Of a DNA stretch of 47,889 bases, positions 17,940 through 26,260 are shown piece by piece. Both the position numbers and the translations under genes were made by a program. The stretch lies in contig NZ_BBPP01000032.1 of assembly GCF_000787835.1 (NCBI RefSeq), positions 53,175-101,063 of the forward strand, read 5' to 3'. A model generated the notes under the pieces. It was not told the origin of the DNA and made no database searches. It was given only the letters and a program-made list of their open reading frames with translations. Position 1 is the stretch's first letter. Each line of letters begins with the position of its first letter. The DNA comes from Streptacidiphilus melanogenes (GTDB lineage Bacteria > Actinomycetota > Actinomycetes > Streptomycetales > Streptomycetaceae).

Positions 17940-18805
17940 GTGGTGGCGCGGTCCGGCGCCGCCCGGCGGTCCGGCGGCTGGATCAGGCACAGACGGGTGC
18001 CCGACGGGTCCTGGAGCTGGGCGAACGGGCCGTAGGGGGTCGGCGTGGCCGGGACCACGACCTTGCCGCCGAGCTCCACGGCGCGCGCGAGCGCGCTGGG
18101 GAGGTCCGGGGTGGCGAAGAAGACCCGCCACGCCGGTGGGGCGACCGCGCCGGTCTCCGGCGACGGCTCGGGCCCGCCGATCGCGGCGATGCTGCGGCCG
18201 TCGATGCGCAGGACGACGCGTTCGTGCTCCCAGACCACCTCGGTCCGGTGGGAGATCTCCGGATCCCAGTCCAGCACCTCGCCGTAGAACAGCGCGGACT
18301 TGAACGGGTCCCCGGTGCGCAGCTCGATCCACGCGGGGACGTCGGCCACCAGCGAGGTCGACGCCTCGGGAAGCTCCTCCGGGCCCTGCCACAGCCCGAA
18401 GCTCGCGCCGTCCGGATCGCGGGCCAGCACGATGCGCCCGGCATCGATGGCGACCGGCCCGACCCCGATGGTGCCGCCCCGGTCCGCGATGCGGCGGGCG
18501 CTCTCGTGGGCGTCGCGGACGCCGAAGAACGTCGTCCAGCCGATGCCGAAGCCGAGGTCGCCGACCTCGCTGATCCCGGCGACGCGGTGGCCGTCCACCA
18601 CGACGTAGACGAACGCCCCGAGGCGTTCCGGTCCTTCCTCGAACTCCCAGCCGAGCAGGCCATGGTAGAAGCGCTCGGCGGCGGCGAGGTCGCGCACGAT
18701 CAGGCTCACCCAGGACGGCGCGCCCTGGACGCCGCGCACCCGCGTCCCGCGGACCCTCGGCCGCGCCTCGTCCGGGTCAGGGGAAACCGGAATGTCGCCA
18801 GGCAT
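17936..18805 (-). CDS. Two-domain VOC (glyoxalase/dioxygenase-like) protein
   Basis: A 289-residue protein with two vicinal-oxygen-chelate modules: residues ~30-145 (SWVSLIVRDLAAAERFYHGLLGWEFEEG ... RIVLARDPDGASFGLWQ) and ~155-280 (AWIELRTGDPFKSALFYGEVLDWDPE ... FAQLQDPSGTRLCLIQ). The arrangement resembles mycobacterial/streptomycete antibiotic- or hydroxyacid-type VOC proteins, but the metal and substrate are unknown. It starts at ATG 18805. It overlaps the downstream LOG-like gene by four bases, forming a two-gene operon. Confidence 0.9.
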   Translation of the reverse strand: MPGDIPVSPDPDEARPRVRGTRVRGVQGAPSWVSLIVRDLAAAERFYHGLLGWEFEEGPERLGAFVYVVVDGHRVAGISEVGDLGFGIGWTTFFGVRDAHESARRIADRGGTIGVGPVAIDAGRIVLARDPDGASFGLWQGPEELPEASTSLVADVPAWIELRTGDPFKSALFYGEVLDWDPEISHRTEVVWEHERVVLRIDGRSIAAIGGPEPSPETGAVAPPAWRVFFATPDLPSALARAVELGGKVVVPATPTPYGPFAQLQDPSGTRLCLIQPPDRRAAPDRATT

Positions 18806-19018
18806 CGGTTCGCCTCCCGGATCGATCGGCGGCGCCCGGCCTCGGCACGCCCACCTGTGGGTCGCTCCCGAACCATCCTACGCTCCGCGAACCCCCGCAC
18901 CGGGGACCTTCGGGCCCGTGTCCCCCGGCCCCGCCGAGGCCCGGGCGCCGCCGCCCCGAAGGGGCGGAAACGGAACGGGCGGAGTTGCCGCCGTCCTCCG
19001 TCCGGGTTAGAAGGGATC

Positions 19019-19744
19019 ATGGATTCCGTCACGGCGAAGTCCCGGGCCGGCCGGGCCTGGCGGGCAGTGCGGACCTACGTCCGCAGGGCCCCCGGCACCT
19101 TCGTCTGGCTGGTGATCCTCTTCGCGACCACCGTCGTGCTGCGCCACGTGAGTCCGCACACCGCCAACCGGATCCTGGAACGGCACTCCACCAACCTGCA
19201 CTACCTGTCGGTGTCCCCGGTGCGGGTGCTGATCACCAGCGGCTTCTACATCGCGGGCGGCGGCTGGTTCTTCTACTTCGTCCTCTACAACATCTTCCAC
19301 GTGCCGGCCGAGCGCTGGCTCGGCACCGCGCGCTGGCTGGCGGTGGTGCTGATCGCGCACGTGGGCGCGACCTACATCAGCGAGGGCGTGCTGCTCTGGG
19401 CCATCGACCACGGCATGGCGCCGGAGAAGGCGCGCTACACCCTCGACTACGGCGTCAGCTACGCCCTCGCCGGGATCGAGGCGGTGCTCGTCTACCTGAT
19501 CACGAAGCCCTGGCGCTACCTGTACCTGGCCGGGCTGCTGCTCTTCTACGGCCTCGGCGTGGTGCGCAGCCGCGACTTCACCAGCATCGGCCACCTCAGC
19601 GCCCTGCTGCTCGGCCTCGCCTGCTACCCGCTGACCCGGTCCCGGTCGGGCTCCTGGGACCCCGCCGCGGCCGCCCGCGCCCTCTGGCACCGCCTTCCCC
19701 GCCGCGGCGCCCGCGCGGACGCCCGCACGGACGCCCGCGACTGA
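19019..19744 (+). CDS. Rhomboid-like membrane protein
   Basis: A 241-residue protein with about six hydrophobic segments, resembling the actinobacterial rhomboid-like family. A DYGVSYALAGIEA segment takes the place of the rhomboid GxSG loop, and SIGHLSALLLGL resembles the helix that carries the catalytic His. The Ser is followed by Tyr rather than Gly, so proteolytic activity is uncertain. AAGGG lies just upstream of ATG 19019. The C-terminus is Arg/Asp-rich and cytoplasmic. It diverges from the VOC operon. Confidence 0.75.
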   Translation: MDSVTAKSRAGRAWRAVRTYVRRAPGTFVWLVILFATTVVLRHVSPHTANRILERHSTNLHYLSVSPVRVLITSGFYIAGGGWFFYFVLYNIFHVPAERWLGTARWLAVVLIAHVGATYISEGVLLWAIDHGMAPEKARYTLDYGVSYALAGIEAVLVYLITKPWRYLYLAGLLLFYGLGVVRSRDFTSIGHLSALLLGLACYPLTRSRSGSWDPAAAARALWHRLPRRGARADARTDARD

Positions 19745-19798
19745 CCCGGCATCACCCGTCCGGCATCACCGCTTCCCGCTCGGGCGCTGCGCGCGCGT

Positions 19799-20167
19799 TC
19801 AGGCGAGGGCTCCCCTGGGCCGCGGGCTGACGGCCTTGGACGCGCGTTCACGCGGCCGGGCGCTCTGCTCGACGGCGGCCAGGAGTGCGCGCAGTCGTCG
19901 GGTCTCGGCCGCCAGTGCATCGTGCCCCTGGTCGGCGAGTGCGTAGACCTTCCGGGCGCGGCCGTCCACGACCTCTTCCCGCTCGACGCGGATCAGCCCC
20001 TCGCGCTGCAGGCGGTCCAGGGCGCTGTAGAGGGTGCCGACCCGCAGCCGCACGCGCCCGGCGGAGATCGTGTCGACCTCCTGGATCAGGGCGTAGCCGT
20101 GCTTCGGCTCCGCGGCCAGCGCTGCGAGCAGGAGCAGTGTCGGCTCCTGCATGGCTCGATCGCTCAT
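19799..20167 (-). CDS. PadR-family regulator
   Basis: 122 residues from ATG 20167. PadR winged helix: PTLLLLAALAAEPKHGYALIQEVDTISAGRVRLRVGTLYSALDRLQREGLIRVEREE. A short C-terminal dimer helix (ALAAETRRLRALLAAVE) follows. No Shine-Dalgarno is visible, and a TATATC -10-like box lies 7 bases before the ATG, so the mRNA is probably leaderless. It diverges from a DUF2079 membrane protein gene, with AT-rich palindromes next to both starts, so it probably controls both genes. Confidence 0.92.
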   Translation of the reverse strand: MSDRAMQEPTLLLLAALAAEPKHGYALIQEVDTISAGRVRLRVGTLYSALDRLQREGLIRVEREEVVDGRARKVYALADQGHDALAAETRRLRALLAAVEQSARPRERASKAVSPRPRGALA

Positions 20168-20174
20168 GGTGCCA

Positions 20175-20259
20175 GATATATCGGCCACCAGAGCATCCGT
20201 CCACACGGGACGTTTTCGATGGTCCAGTGGACCAGATATTCAGTTCACCGATATATATC
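20175..20259. promoter_or_regulatory. Divergent promoters and AT-rich palindromes between padR-type and DUF2079 genes
   Basis: GATATATC (20175-20182) lies next to the PadR start and GATATATATC (20250-20259) next to the DUF2079 start. On the plus strand TGGACC (20228-20233), 18 bases, TATATA (20252-20257) places the transcription start at about the ATG (20265). On the minus strand TGGACG, 17 bases, TATATC does the same for ATG 20167. The palindromes coincide with both -10 boxes, well placed for repression. Confidence 0.6.
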
Positions 20260-20264
20260 TCCTC

Positions 20265-21692
20265 ATGAGTGATGTGCTTGCAGAGGAAGGCTCCGCGACG
20301 AGGACCGTCGTGGCGACGGCGCCGCAGCGCGCCGGCCGGGCCCTGGCGTCCCGCCGCGCCCTTCCGGCGGGGCTGACGGCGTTGTTCGCGGTGCTGTACG
20401 CCGTGCTCTCGGTCCGCCGGCACGAGCGGCTCCTCAGCATGGGCTTCGACCTGGGGATCTTCGAGCAGGCCGTCAAGGCCTACGCCCACCTCCACTGGCC
20501 GGTCGTCCCGCTGAAGGGACCCGGCTACGACGTGCTCGGCGACCACTTCAGCCCCGTCGTGGCGCTCCTGGCCCCCGCCTACCGGCTCTTCCCCACGCCG
20601 GTCACCCTGCTGGTCGCCCAGGCCGTGCTCATGGCCCTGGCCGTCCACCCCCTCACCCGCTGGGCGCAGCGGTTGCACGGGCCGAGGATCGGGGCACTGG
20701 TCGGCTGCGCGGTCGGCTGCTCCTGGGGCATCGTCAAGGCGGCCTCCTTCGACTTCCACGAGATCGCCTTCGCCGTACCGCTGCTCGCCTTCGCGGCGGA
20801 GGCGCTGGGTCGCAGGCGCTGGCACGCGGCGGTCTGGTGGAGCGTGCCGCTGGTCCTGGTCAAGGAGGACCTGGGACTCACCGTCGCCGCGGTGGGCGCG
20901 TACATCGCCTGGTACGGACGCCGCCCCCGCCTCGGCCTGCCCCTCGCGGCGTTCGGACTGCTGGCGACGGCGCTCGAAGTCCTGGTGGTGGTCCCGTCGT
21001 TCAACCCGCACGGCGCCTTCGACTACCTGTCACAGGTGACCCCGGGAAGCCACGGCGCGGCACCCCTGGTCACCCACCTGCTGTGGCCACCGCTGAAGTG
21101 GCTCACCCTGCTGATGCTCGTCGCACCCACGGGCTTCCTGTGCCTGCGCGCCCCGTTGCTGTGGCTCTGCCTGCCCACCCTGCTGTGGCGGTTCGCCTCC
21201 GACAACCCGCACTACTGGGGCGTCAGTTACCACTACAGCGCGGTCCTCATGCCGATCGTCTTCGCCGCGATGCTCCAGCGCACGCCCCGGCTTCCCCGTC
21301 GCCGCCTCCGGGCCGGTCTGTCCGGCGCGGCCGCCTTCGCCTGCCTGATGACGGTCGTCTATCCGCTGCACGAGGTCGTGATGCCCGAGAGCTGGCAGAC
21401 CTCCGCCCATGTGCGCACCGCCCGCGCCCTGCTGGCGCTCGTCCCCGACGGCACCACCGTCGCGGCCTCCGACCACCTCGCCGCGCAACTCGTCTCCCGC
21501 ACGACCGTCACCCTCTACTGCGCCGCCCCCACGCCCACCGGGCCCCAGTGGGTCGTCGTCGACCGCACCGACCCGACCGTCAAGTCCCCCTGCCCGGCCG
21601 ACCAGATGCAGCACTGGCTCGACACCTACGCCCGCAACGGCTACCGGGTCCGCGCAGACCGGGACGGCGTGATCCTCCTCGAACGCCGATGA
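20265..21692 (+). CDS. DUF2079 polytopic membrane protein
   Basis: 475 residues with about ten hydrophobic segments, of the DUF2079 family related in topology to GT-C membrane glycosyltransferases. Family marks are GFDLGIFEQAVKAYAHLHWPVVPLKGPGYDVLGDHFSPVVALLAPAYRL (residues ~65-110), ASFDFHEIAFAVPLLAFAAEAL and LVLVKEDLGLTVAAVGAYIA. The conserved FD, HF and FHE acidic/His residues may form the active site. The substrate is unknown. The ATG at 20265 has no Shine-Dalgarno but is ideally spaced from a -10 box, so initiation is probably leaderless. Confidence 0.9.
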   Translation: MSDVLAEEGSATRTVVATAPQRAGRALASRRALPAGLTALFAVLYAVLSVRRHERLLSMGFDLGIFEQAVKAYAHLHWPVVPLKGPGYDVLGDHFSPVVALLAPAYRLFPTPVTLLVAQAVLMALAVHPLTRWAQRLHGPRIGALVGCAVGCSWGIVKAASFDFHEIAFAVPLLAFAAEALGRRRWHAAVWWSVPLVLVKEDLGLTVAAVGAYIAWYGRRPRLGLPLAAFGLLATALEVLVVVPSFNPHGAFDYLSQVTPGSHGAAPLVTHLLWPPLKWLTLLMLVAPTGFLCLRAPLLWLCLPTLLWRFASDNPHYWGVSYHYSAVLMPIVFAAMLQRTPRLPRRRLRAGLSGAAAFACLMTVVYPLHEVVMPESWQTSAHVRTARALLALVPDGTTVAASDHLAAQLVSRTTVTLYCAAPTPTGPQWVVVDRTDPTVKSPCPADQMQHWLDTYARNGYRVRADRDGVILLERR

Positions 21693-22010
21693 GCCCACGC
21701 CGCCGTCGCCCGGGACCCCCGACCTTTCACGCGCTTCGTCGGGGAGGCGGCCTTCATGGACCACGGCGGTGCACCCCTGGTGACGGCCTGCGGCTTGCGG
21801 CCGCTTGGCCGGGCGCTCGTGTCGTCGCTGAACCGCGAGGTCGGCCTGGCGGGCCTGGCGGAGGACGTCTGTCGAGATCGGCTACCCGCAGCCCTGGGCA
21901 CGACTGAGAGGCGCTGCCTGCGGCACTCGTCCAAAAGTGCGTCCGGTATCCGAGACCGGAAAGGCCGTCATGTTGACTGGCCTTATTCAGCCCACATACA
22001 GTCCATGACC
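21693..22010. other. 318-bp intergenic region before the leader peptide
   Basis: No convincing gene: the open frame from 21756 has poor composition until it enters the leader peptide. The hairpin AAGGCC (21961-21966) / GGCCTT (21979-21984) overlaps the -35 box of the promoter below and could be a terminator with a weak T-tail or an operator. CCGGT/ACCGG short arms lie just upstream. Confidence 0.5.
21973..22002 (+). promoter_or_regulatory. Promoter for the leader peptide and ABC transporter operon
   Basis: TTGACT (21973-21978), 18-base spacer, TACAGT (21997-22002), close to the housekeeping-sigma consensus. Transcription should start about 7-8 bases after the -10 box, i.e. at or next to the ATG at 22011. 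Confidence 0.6.
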
Positions 22011-22112
22011 ATGCACGCGCACCACCACATCGCCCCGTCCCAGCCGGCCTACCAGGTCGCGCTGCTGGCCATGTGTGCGCACAGCGTGTCCGACAACTTC
22101 TGTTGTCGCTGA
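22011..22112 (+). CDS. Probable leaderless regulatory leader peptide ending Cys-Cys-Arg
   Basis: A 33-residue frame, MHAHHHIAPSQPAYQ then VALLAMCAHSVSDNFCCR. It starts 8 bases after the -10 box TACAGT, which fits a leaderless mRNA; ATG 22005, two codons earlier, is too close to that box. All three Cys codons are TGT, rare in such a GC-rich genome, and two are adjacent just before the last codon. A GC hairpin begins 8 bases after the stop, followed by the substrate-binding protein gene. This resembles Cys-rich leaderless attenuator peptides known from mycobacteria (established there, inferred here). Confidence 0.5.
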   Translation: MHAHHHIAPSQPAYQVALLAMCAHSVSDNFCCR

Positions 22113-22119
22113 CGCATCG

Positions 22120-22135
22120 GCGGGCCGCTGCCCGC
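22120..22135 (+). terminator. Possible attenuator hairpin after the leader peptide
   Basis: GCGGGC (22120-22125), loop CGCT, GCCCGC (22130-22135), starting 8 bases after the leader stop. A ribosome stalled at the Cys codons could influence its folding or Rho access. A T-tract is absent. Confidence 0.4.
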
Positions 22136-22291
22136 ATCCGCTTCCAGCATCCAGGCTCTGGTCATCAGGGTCTCGTCAGCTGAGATATCACCCCGTCAAG
22201 GCGCGGCCCTGTCGCCGTGCCTCGCCGCGTGCGCGCCCCGCCGCGCGGCCTTACTCCTGCCACGGGCCGACGCCCGACCGAGGACGCCACG

Positions 22292-24007
22292 ATGCTTCGC
22301 CCTGCCCGAATAGCGCTATTCACCGCCACCGCTGTCGCCCTCACCGGCTCGCTCGCCGCCTGCGGCGCCGGCAGCGGCTCCTCCGGGAGCTCCTCGGACG
22401 CGTTCTCGGCCGCGAACTGCCAGGGCGGCACCCTGCGCGTGCTCGACAGCGCCAAGAACGACAAGGGCTTCGACCCCGCCGTGCTCTACACCTCCGGCGG
22501 CGGCGCCATCCCGCGGCTGCTCTTCCGCACCCTGACGACGCGTCAGAGCGTCGCGGGCACGAACGGCACCAAGGTCGTGCCAGACCTGGCCACCGACACC
22601 GGCACGCCCAGCCAGAACGCCACGGTCTGGACCTACCACCTCAAGTCCGGCCTGAAGTTCGCCGACGGCACGGCCATCACCTCCGCCGACATCAAGTACG
22701 GCGTGGAGCGCTCCTTCTCGCCGCAGCTCGCGGGCGGCCCGCCCTACCTGCGCGACTGGCTGGTCGGCGGCGCCGACTACCAGGGGCCGTACGGCAGCGG
22801 CGCGAAGGACCTCGCCTCCATCGAGACGCCCGACGCGAGCACCATCGTCTTCCACCTGCGCAAGAGCGAGGGCGACTTCCCCTACCTGGCCGCCGAGACG
22901 CAGTTCGCCCCGGTGCCCAAGGGCAAGGACACCGGCAAGGACTACAACGCCGACCCCGTCTCCTCCGGCCCCTACTCCATCGCCGGCTTCACCAAGGGCC
23001 GGGAGCTCGACCTCGTCCGCAACACCCACTGGTCGCGCAGCACCGACCAGCAGCGCCTGGCCTGCCCGGACCGGATCGACATCTCGCTCGGCCTCTCCTC
23101 CGCCGTCATCAACCAGCGCCTGAGCGCCTCCGTCGGCCAGGACGCCGACGCCATCACCACCGACACCTCGCTGGACGCGCCGACCCTCGCCAAGGTCTCC
23201 GCCGACCCGGCGCTGAAGAAGCGTGTGGTGACCGGCAAGTTCCCGCAGATCTTCTACCTGGCCTTCAATCTCAAGAAGGCCCCCTTCGACAACCAGCTGG
23301 TGCGCGAGGCGCTCTCCTACGCCGTGGACCGCACCGCCCTGGTCAACGCCGAGGGCGGCACCCAGCTGGCCGTGCCGAGCACGACCTTCACCCCGGAGAG
23401 CCTGACGGCGGCTCACCAGGACTACGACTACTTCCCCGCGGGCGCGACCGGGAACCCGGCGAAGGCCAAGCAGCTGCTGGCCCAGGCCGGTCACCCGAAC
23501 GGCATCACCGTACCGCTCGCCTACGACACCGACGACGTGAACACCGGCTCGCCGGCCGCGACCGCGCTGCAGCAGGCCTTCGCCAAGGCCGGGATCACCC
23601 TGCAGCTGCAGCCGCTCAGCGACGCGGACTTCGGCAGCACCGTCAACACCCCGGCCACGGAGCCGGCGCTCACCCTCACCAGCTGGGGCGCCGACTGGCC
23701 GAGCGGCGGTCCGTTCCTGACGCCGATCTTCGACGGCCGTCAGATCGTCACCGGCGGCGGCAACTTCAACCTGGCCCAGTACAACGACCCGGCCGTGAAC
23801 GCACAGATCGACAAGATCAACCAGATCACCGACTACGCCGCCGCGCAAAAGCAGTGGGCCGCGCTCGACGCCCAGCTGGGCAAGCTGGCGCTGACCGTCC
23901 CGCTGTACGAGGAGGCGACGAGCGTCCTTGCCGGCTCGCACGTCAAGAACGCCTACCTGGACCAGTGGCGCGGCTGGTACGACATCGCCTCGGTGTCGGT
24001 CAAGTGA
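22292..24007 (+). CDS. ABC transporter substrate-binding lipoprotein (DppA/OppA family 5)
   Basis: 571 residues. Lipoprotein signal MLRPARIALFTATAVALTGS with lipobox LAAC (Cys24). The SBP family 5 domain follows: TPSQNATVWTYHLKSGLKFADGTAITSADIKYGVERSF, SGPYSIAGFTKGRELDLVRN, YLAFNLKKAPFDNQLVREALSYAVDRTALVN, ALTLTSWGADWPSGGPFLTPIF. Members bind di/oligopeptides, nickel or other small solutes; the ligand is not readable here. Start ATG 22292 has GAGGA 7 bases upstream. First structural gene of a four-gene operon, separated by ~180 bases from the Cys-containing leader. Confidence 0.95.
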   Translation: MLRPARIALFTATAVALTGSLAACGAGSGSSGSSSDAFSAANCQGGTLRVLDSAKNDKGFDPAVLYTSGGGAIPRLLFRTLTTRQSVAGTNGTKVVPDLATDTGTPSQNATVWTYHLKSGLKFADGTAITSADIKYGVERSFSPQLAGGPPYLRDWLVGGADYQGPYGSGAKDLASIETPDASTIVFHLRKSEGDFPYLAAETQFAPVPKGKDTGKDYNADPVSSGPYSIAGFTKGRELDLVRNTHWSRSTDQQRLACPDRIDISLGLSSAVINQRLSASVGQDADAITTDTSLDAPTLAKVSADPALKKRVVTGKFPQIFYLAFNLKKAPFDNQLVREALSYAVDRTALVNAEGGTQLAVPSTTFTPESLTAAHQDYDYFPAGATGNPAKAKQLLAQAGHPNGITVPLAYDTDDVNTGSPAATALQQAFAKAGITLQLQPLSDADFGSTVNTPATEPALTLTSWGADWPSGGPFLTPIFDGRQIVTGGGNFNLAQYNDPAVNAQIDKINQITDYAAAQKQWAALDAQLGKLALTVPLYEEATSVLAGSHVKNAYLDQWRGWYDIASVSVK

Positions 24008-25275
24008 TGGACAGTCAAGCGACACCCGCCGGCACCGGGACCGGTGCCGGCGGCGGCGCGGCCACCCTCCGGGCCCGGCTGTGGGCCCGACGCGGCGGGC
24101 GCGCCGCCCTGGTCACCGTCGGCCTGCTCGTCCTGGTCGCGCTCACCGCCCCCTGGCTCGCCGCGCTCGAGGGCCAGGACCCGAACTCCTTCCACGACAC
24201 CCTGCTGAACTCCGCGACAGGCGGCAGCCCGAACGGCGCCTTCGGCGGGATCAGCGCCCGGCACTGGCTCGGCGTCGAACCCACCACCGGCCGCGACCTG
24301 TTCGCGCGTCTCGTCTACGGCGCCCGGGTCTCCCTGGGCGTCGCGGTCGGCGCGACCCTGGGCCAGCTGCTGCTGGGCCTGCTGGTCGGCCTGGCCGCAG
24401 GCCTCGGCGGGCGCTGGGCCGACGGCCTGCTCAGCCGGGTCACCGACCTGGCGCTGGCGCTGCCGACCTTCTTCTTCTCCATCGCGCTGCTGGCGGTCGT
24501 CCCGCAGTCCTTCCCGCGACCGCTGCTGCTCGGCCTGATCCTCTCCGGCCTGGGCTGGGCGCCGATCGCCCGCATCGTCCGCGCGGAGACGCGCGTGCTG
24601 CGCGAACGCGAGTACGTCGCGGCGGCGGTCCTGACGGGGGCGAGCACCTGGCACATCGCGCGCCGCGAGATCCTGCCGGGCCTGATCGCCCCGGTCGCCA
24701 CCTACACGGCGATCGTGCTGCCGCAGAACATGGTGGCCGAGGCGGGCCTGTCCTTCCTCGGCCTCGGCGTCCGCCCGCCCACGTCCTCCTGGGGGCAGAT
24801 GCTCTCCACGTCGACGACGTGGTTCCAGGTCGACCCGACCTACGTGCTGATCCCGGCGCTGACCCTGCTCGTCTGCGTCCTCGCCTTCGCCGGCCTCGGC
24901 GAGGCCCTCCGCGTCGCCTTCGACCCGAAGACGCCCGCTCCGGTCGCGAAGCGCGCCAAGCGGGAGGCGGCCAAGGCGGCCAAGGCGGCGAAGGCCGCCA
25001 CGCGCCTCCCGGCCGTGCCGCGTCCCACGCCGGAGGGCAGGCCGACGGCAGGCGACACCGAAGCTCCCGCGAACCCGGCCGCGCCGACCGACGGGGCCAC
25101 CCTCCCGACCCCCGACGGCCGCCCGGCCGCGCGCAGCGCGGAGTCCACGCCCGTGGATCGCGGAACGCTCAGGACCGCGACCCGCCCGGCACCGGCCGGC
25201 GAGCCCGCCACGCGCAGCGCCGCCGACCCCGCCCACCCCGCGCACCCCATCGGCACGAAGGGCGAAGGCCAGTGA
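24007..25275 (+). CDS. ABC transporter permease (DppC type) with long disordered tail
   Basis: 422 residues. The ATG overlaps the previous stop by one base. A DppC/OppC-type permease occupies the first ~305 residues: GRAALVTVGLLVLVALTAPWLA, HWLGVEPTTGRDLFARLVYGARVSL, the cytoplasmic coupling motif EYVAAAVLTGASTWHIARREILPG, LSFLGLGVRPPTSSWGQML. After LGEALRVAFDPK the usual family end is passed by ~110 residues of Lys/Ala repeats (KREAAKAAKAAKAA) and Pro/Ala/Arg-rich sequence, which is unusual. The tail may bind the ATPase, membrane lipids or nothing at all. Confidence 0.93.
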   Translation: MDSQATPAGTGTGAGGGAATLRARLWARRGGRAALVTVGLLVLVALTAPWLAALEGQDPNSFHDTLLNSATGGSPNGAFGGISARHWLGVEPTTGRDLFARLVYGARVSLGVAVGATLGQLLLGLLVGLAAGLGGRWADGLLSRVTDLALALPTFFFSIALLAVVPQSFPRPLLLGLILSGLGWAPIARIVRAETRVLREREYVAAAVLTGASTWHIARREILPGLIAPVATYTAIVLPQNMVAEAGLSFLGLGVRPPTSSWGQMLSTSTTWFQVDPTYVLIPALTLLVCVLAFAGLGEALRVAFDPKTPAPVAKRAKREAAKAAKAAKAATRLPAVPRPTPEGRPTAGDTEAPANPAAPTDGATLPTPDGRPAARSAESTPVDRGTLRTATRPAPAGEPATRSAADPAHPAHPIGTKGEGQ

Positions 25276-26258
25276 TCCGCTTCCTTCTGCGCCGCCTGCT
25301 CGGCGCAGCCGCCGTGCTGCTGGCGCTCGCGGCGCTGACCTACCTGCTGTTCTACGCCATGCCCGGCGACCCCGCGCAGCTCGCGTGCGGGAAGGGCTGC
25401 ACCGCTCCGCAGCTCGCGCAGGTGCGGCACGCGCTCGGCACCGACCAGCCGTTGGTGCAGCAGTTCTGGACGTTCCTGACCACGCTCGTGGCGGGCCACG
25501 GCTTCAGCACCGGCCCGTCCACGGTGTGGTGCTCCGCGCCCTGCCTCGGCTACTCGTACCAGAGCAACGAGGCCGTCACCCAGATGCTGCTGGACCGCCT
25601 GCCGGTCGACGTCTCGCTCGCGCTCGGCGCGGCCGCGCTGTGGCTGCTTCTCGGCATCGGCACCGGCCTCTACGCCGCGCTGAAGCCCGGCCGCTGGCGC
25701 GACCGGATCACCAACACCGTGATCCTGACGCTTGGTTCGACGCCGGTGTTCGTCATGGCGCTGCTGCTGCTGATGGGCGCCTGCGTCTGGCTGCAGATCC
25801 TGCCGTTCCCCAACTACGTGCCGATCACCGAGGATCCGGCGCAGTGGGCGCAGAACCTGCTGCTGCCCTGGCTGGCCATCGCACTGGTCTCGGCCGCCGG
25901 CTACACCCGGCTCACCCGGGCCGGGGTGCTGGAGACGCTGAACCAGGACCATATCCGCACGCTGCGCGCCTACGGCTACCCGGAGCGGCGCATCGTGCTG
26001 CGGCACGCCGTGCGCGGCGCGCTGCCGACCGTGGTGACGGTGGCGGCCATGGACATCGGCATGGTGCTGGCCGGGGCCGTCTTCACCGAGACCATGTTCG
26101 GCCTGCCGGGCCTCGGCAAGCTGGCGGTCGAGTCGGCGAGCACCGTGGACCTCCCGGTGGTCTGCGGGATCACCCTGCTGGCCGGCGCGCTGATCGTGGT
26201 CGCCAACACCGTCGCCGACCTGCTGCACGCGGCGCTCGACCCCCGAGTCAGGATCTGA
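25272..26258 (+). CDS. ABC transporter permease (DppB type)
   Basis: 328 residues from a GTG overlapping the previous stop (GTGA). It is a DppB/OppB-type permease: VIRFLLRRLLGAAAVLLALAALTYLLFYAMPGDPAQL at the N-terminus, RLPVDVSLALGAAALWLLLGIGTGLYAAL, and the coupling motif LNQDHIRTLRAYGYPERRIVLRHAVRGALPTVVT, then FTETMFGLPGLGKL. Six hydrophobic segments. It forms the translocation channel with the DppC-type partner; both genes are translationally coupled. The C-terminal order SBP-C-B-ATPase is less common than B-C. Confidence 0.95.
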   Translation: MIRFLLRRLLGAAAVLLALAALTYLLFYAMPGDPAQLACGKGCTAPQLAQVRHALGTDQPLVQQFWTFLTTLVAGHGFSTGPSTVWCSAPCLGYSYQSNEAVTQMLLDRLPVDVSLALGAAALWLLLGIGTGLYAALKPGRWRDRITNTVILTLGSTPVFVMALLLLMGACVWLQILPFPNYVPITEDPAQWAQNLLLPWLAIALVSAAGYTRLTRAGVLETLNQDHIRTLRAYGYPERRIVLRHAVRGALPTVVTVAAMDIGMVLAGAVFTETMFGLPGLGKLAVESASTVDLPVVCGITLLAGALIVVANTVADLLHAALDPRVRI

Positions 26259-26260
26259 CG

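Noticed and set aside
18951..18967. CCGCCCC-GAA-GGGGCGG hairpin as a terminator
   Set aside because: It lies between divergent genes, where no transcript ends; it may be chance in GC-rich DNA.
21756..22004. The upstream part of the frame that contains the leader peptide
   Set aside because: Composition is not protein-like and a promoter lies inside it, so only the last 33 codons are retained as a leader peptide.
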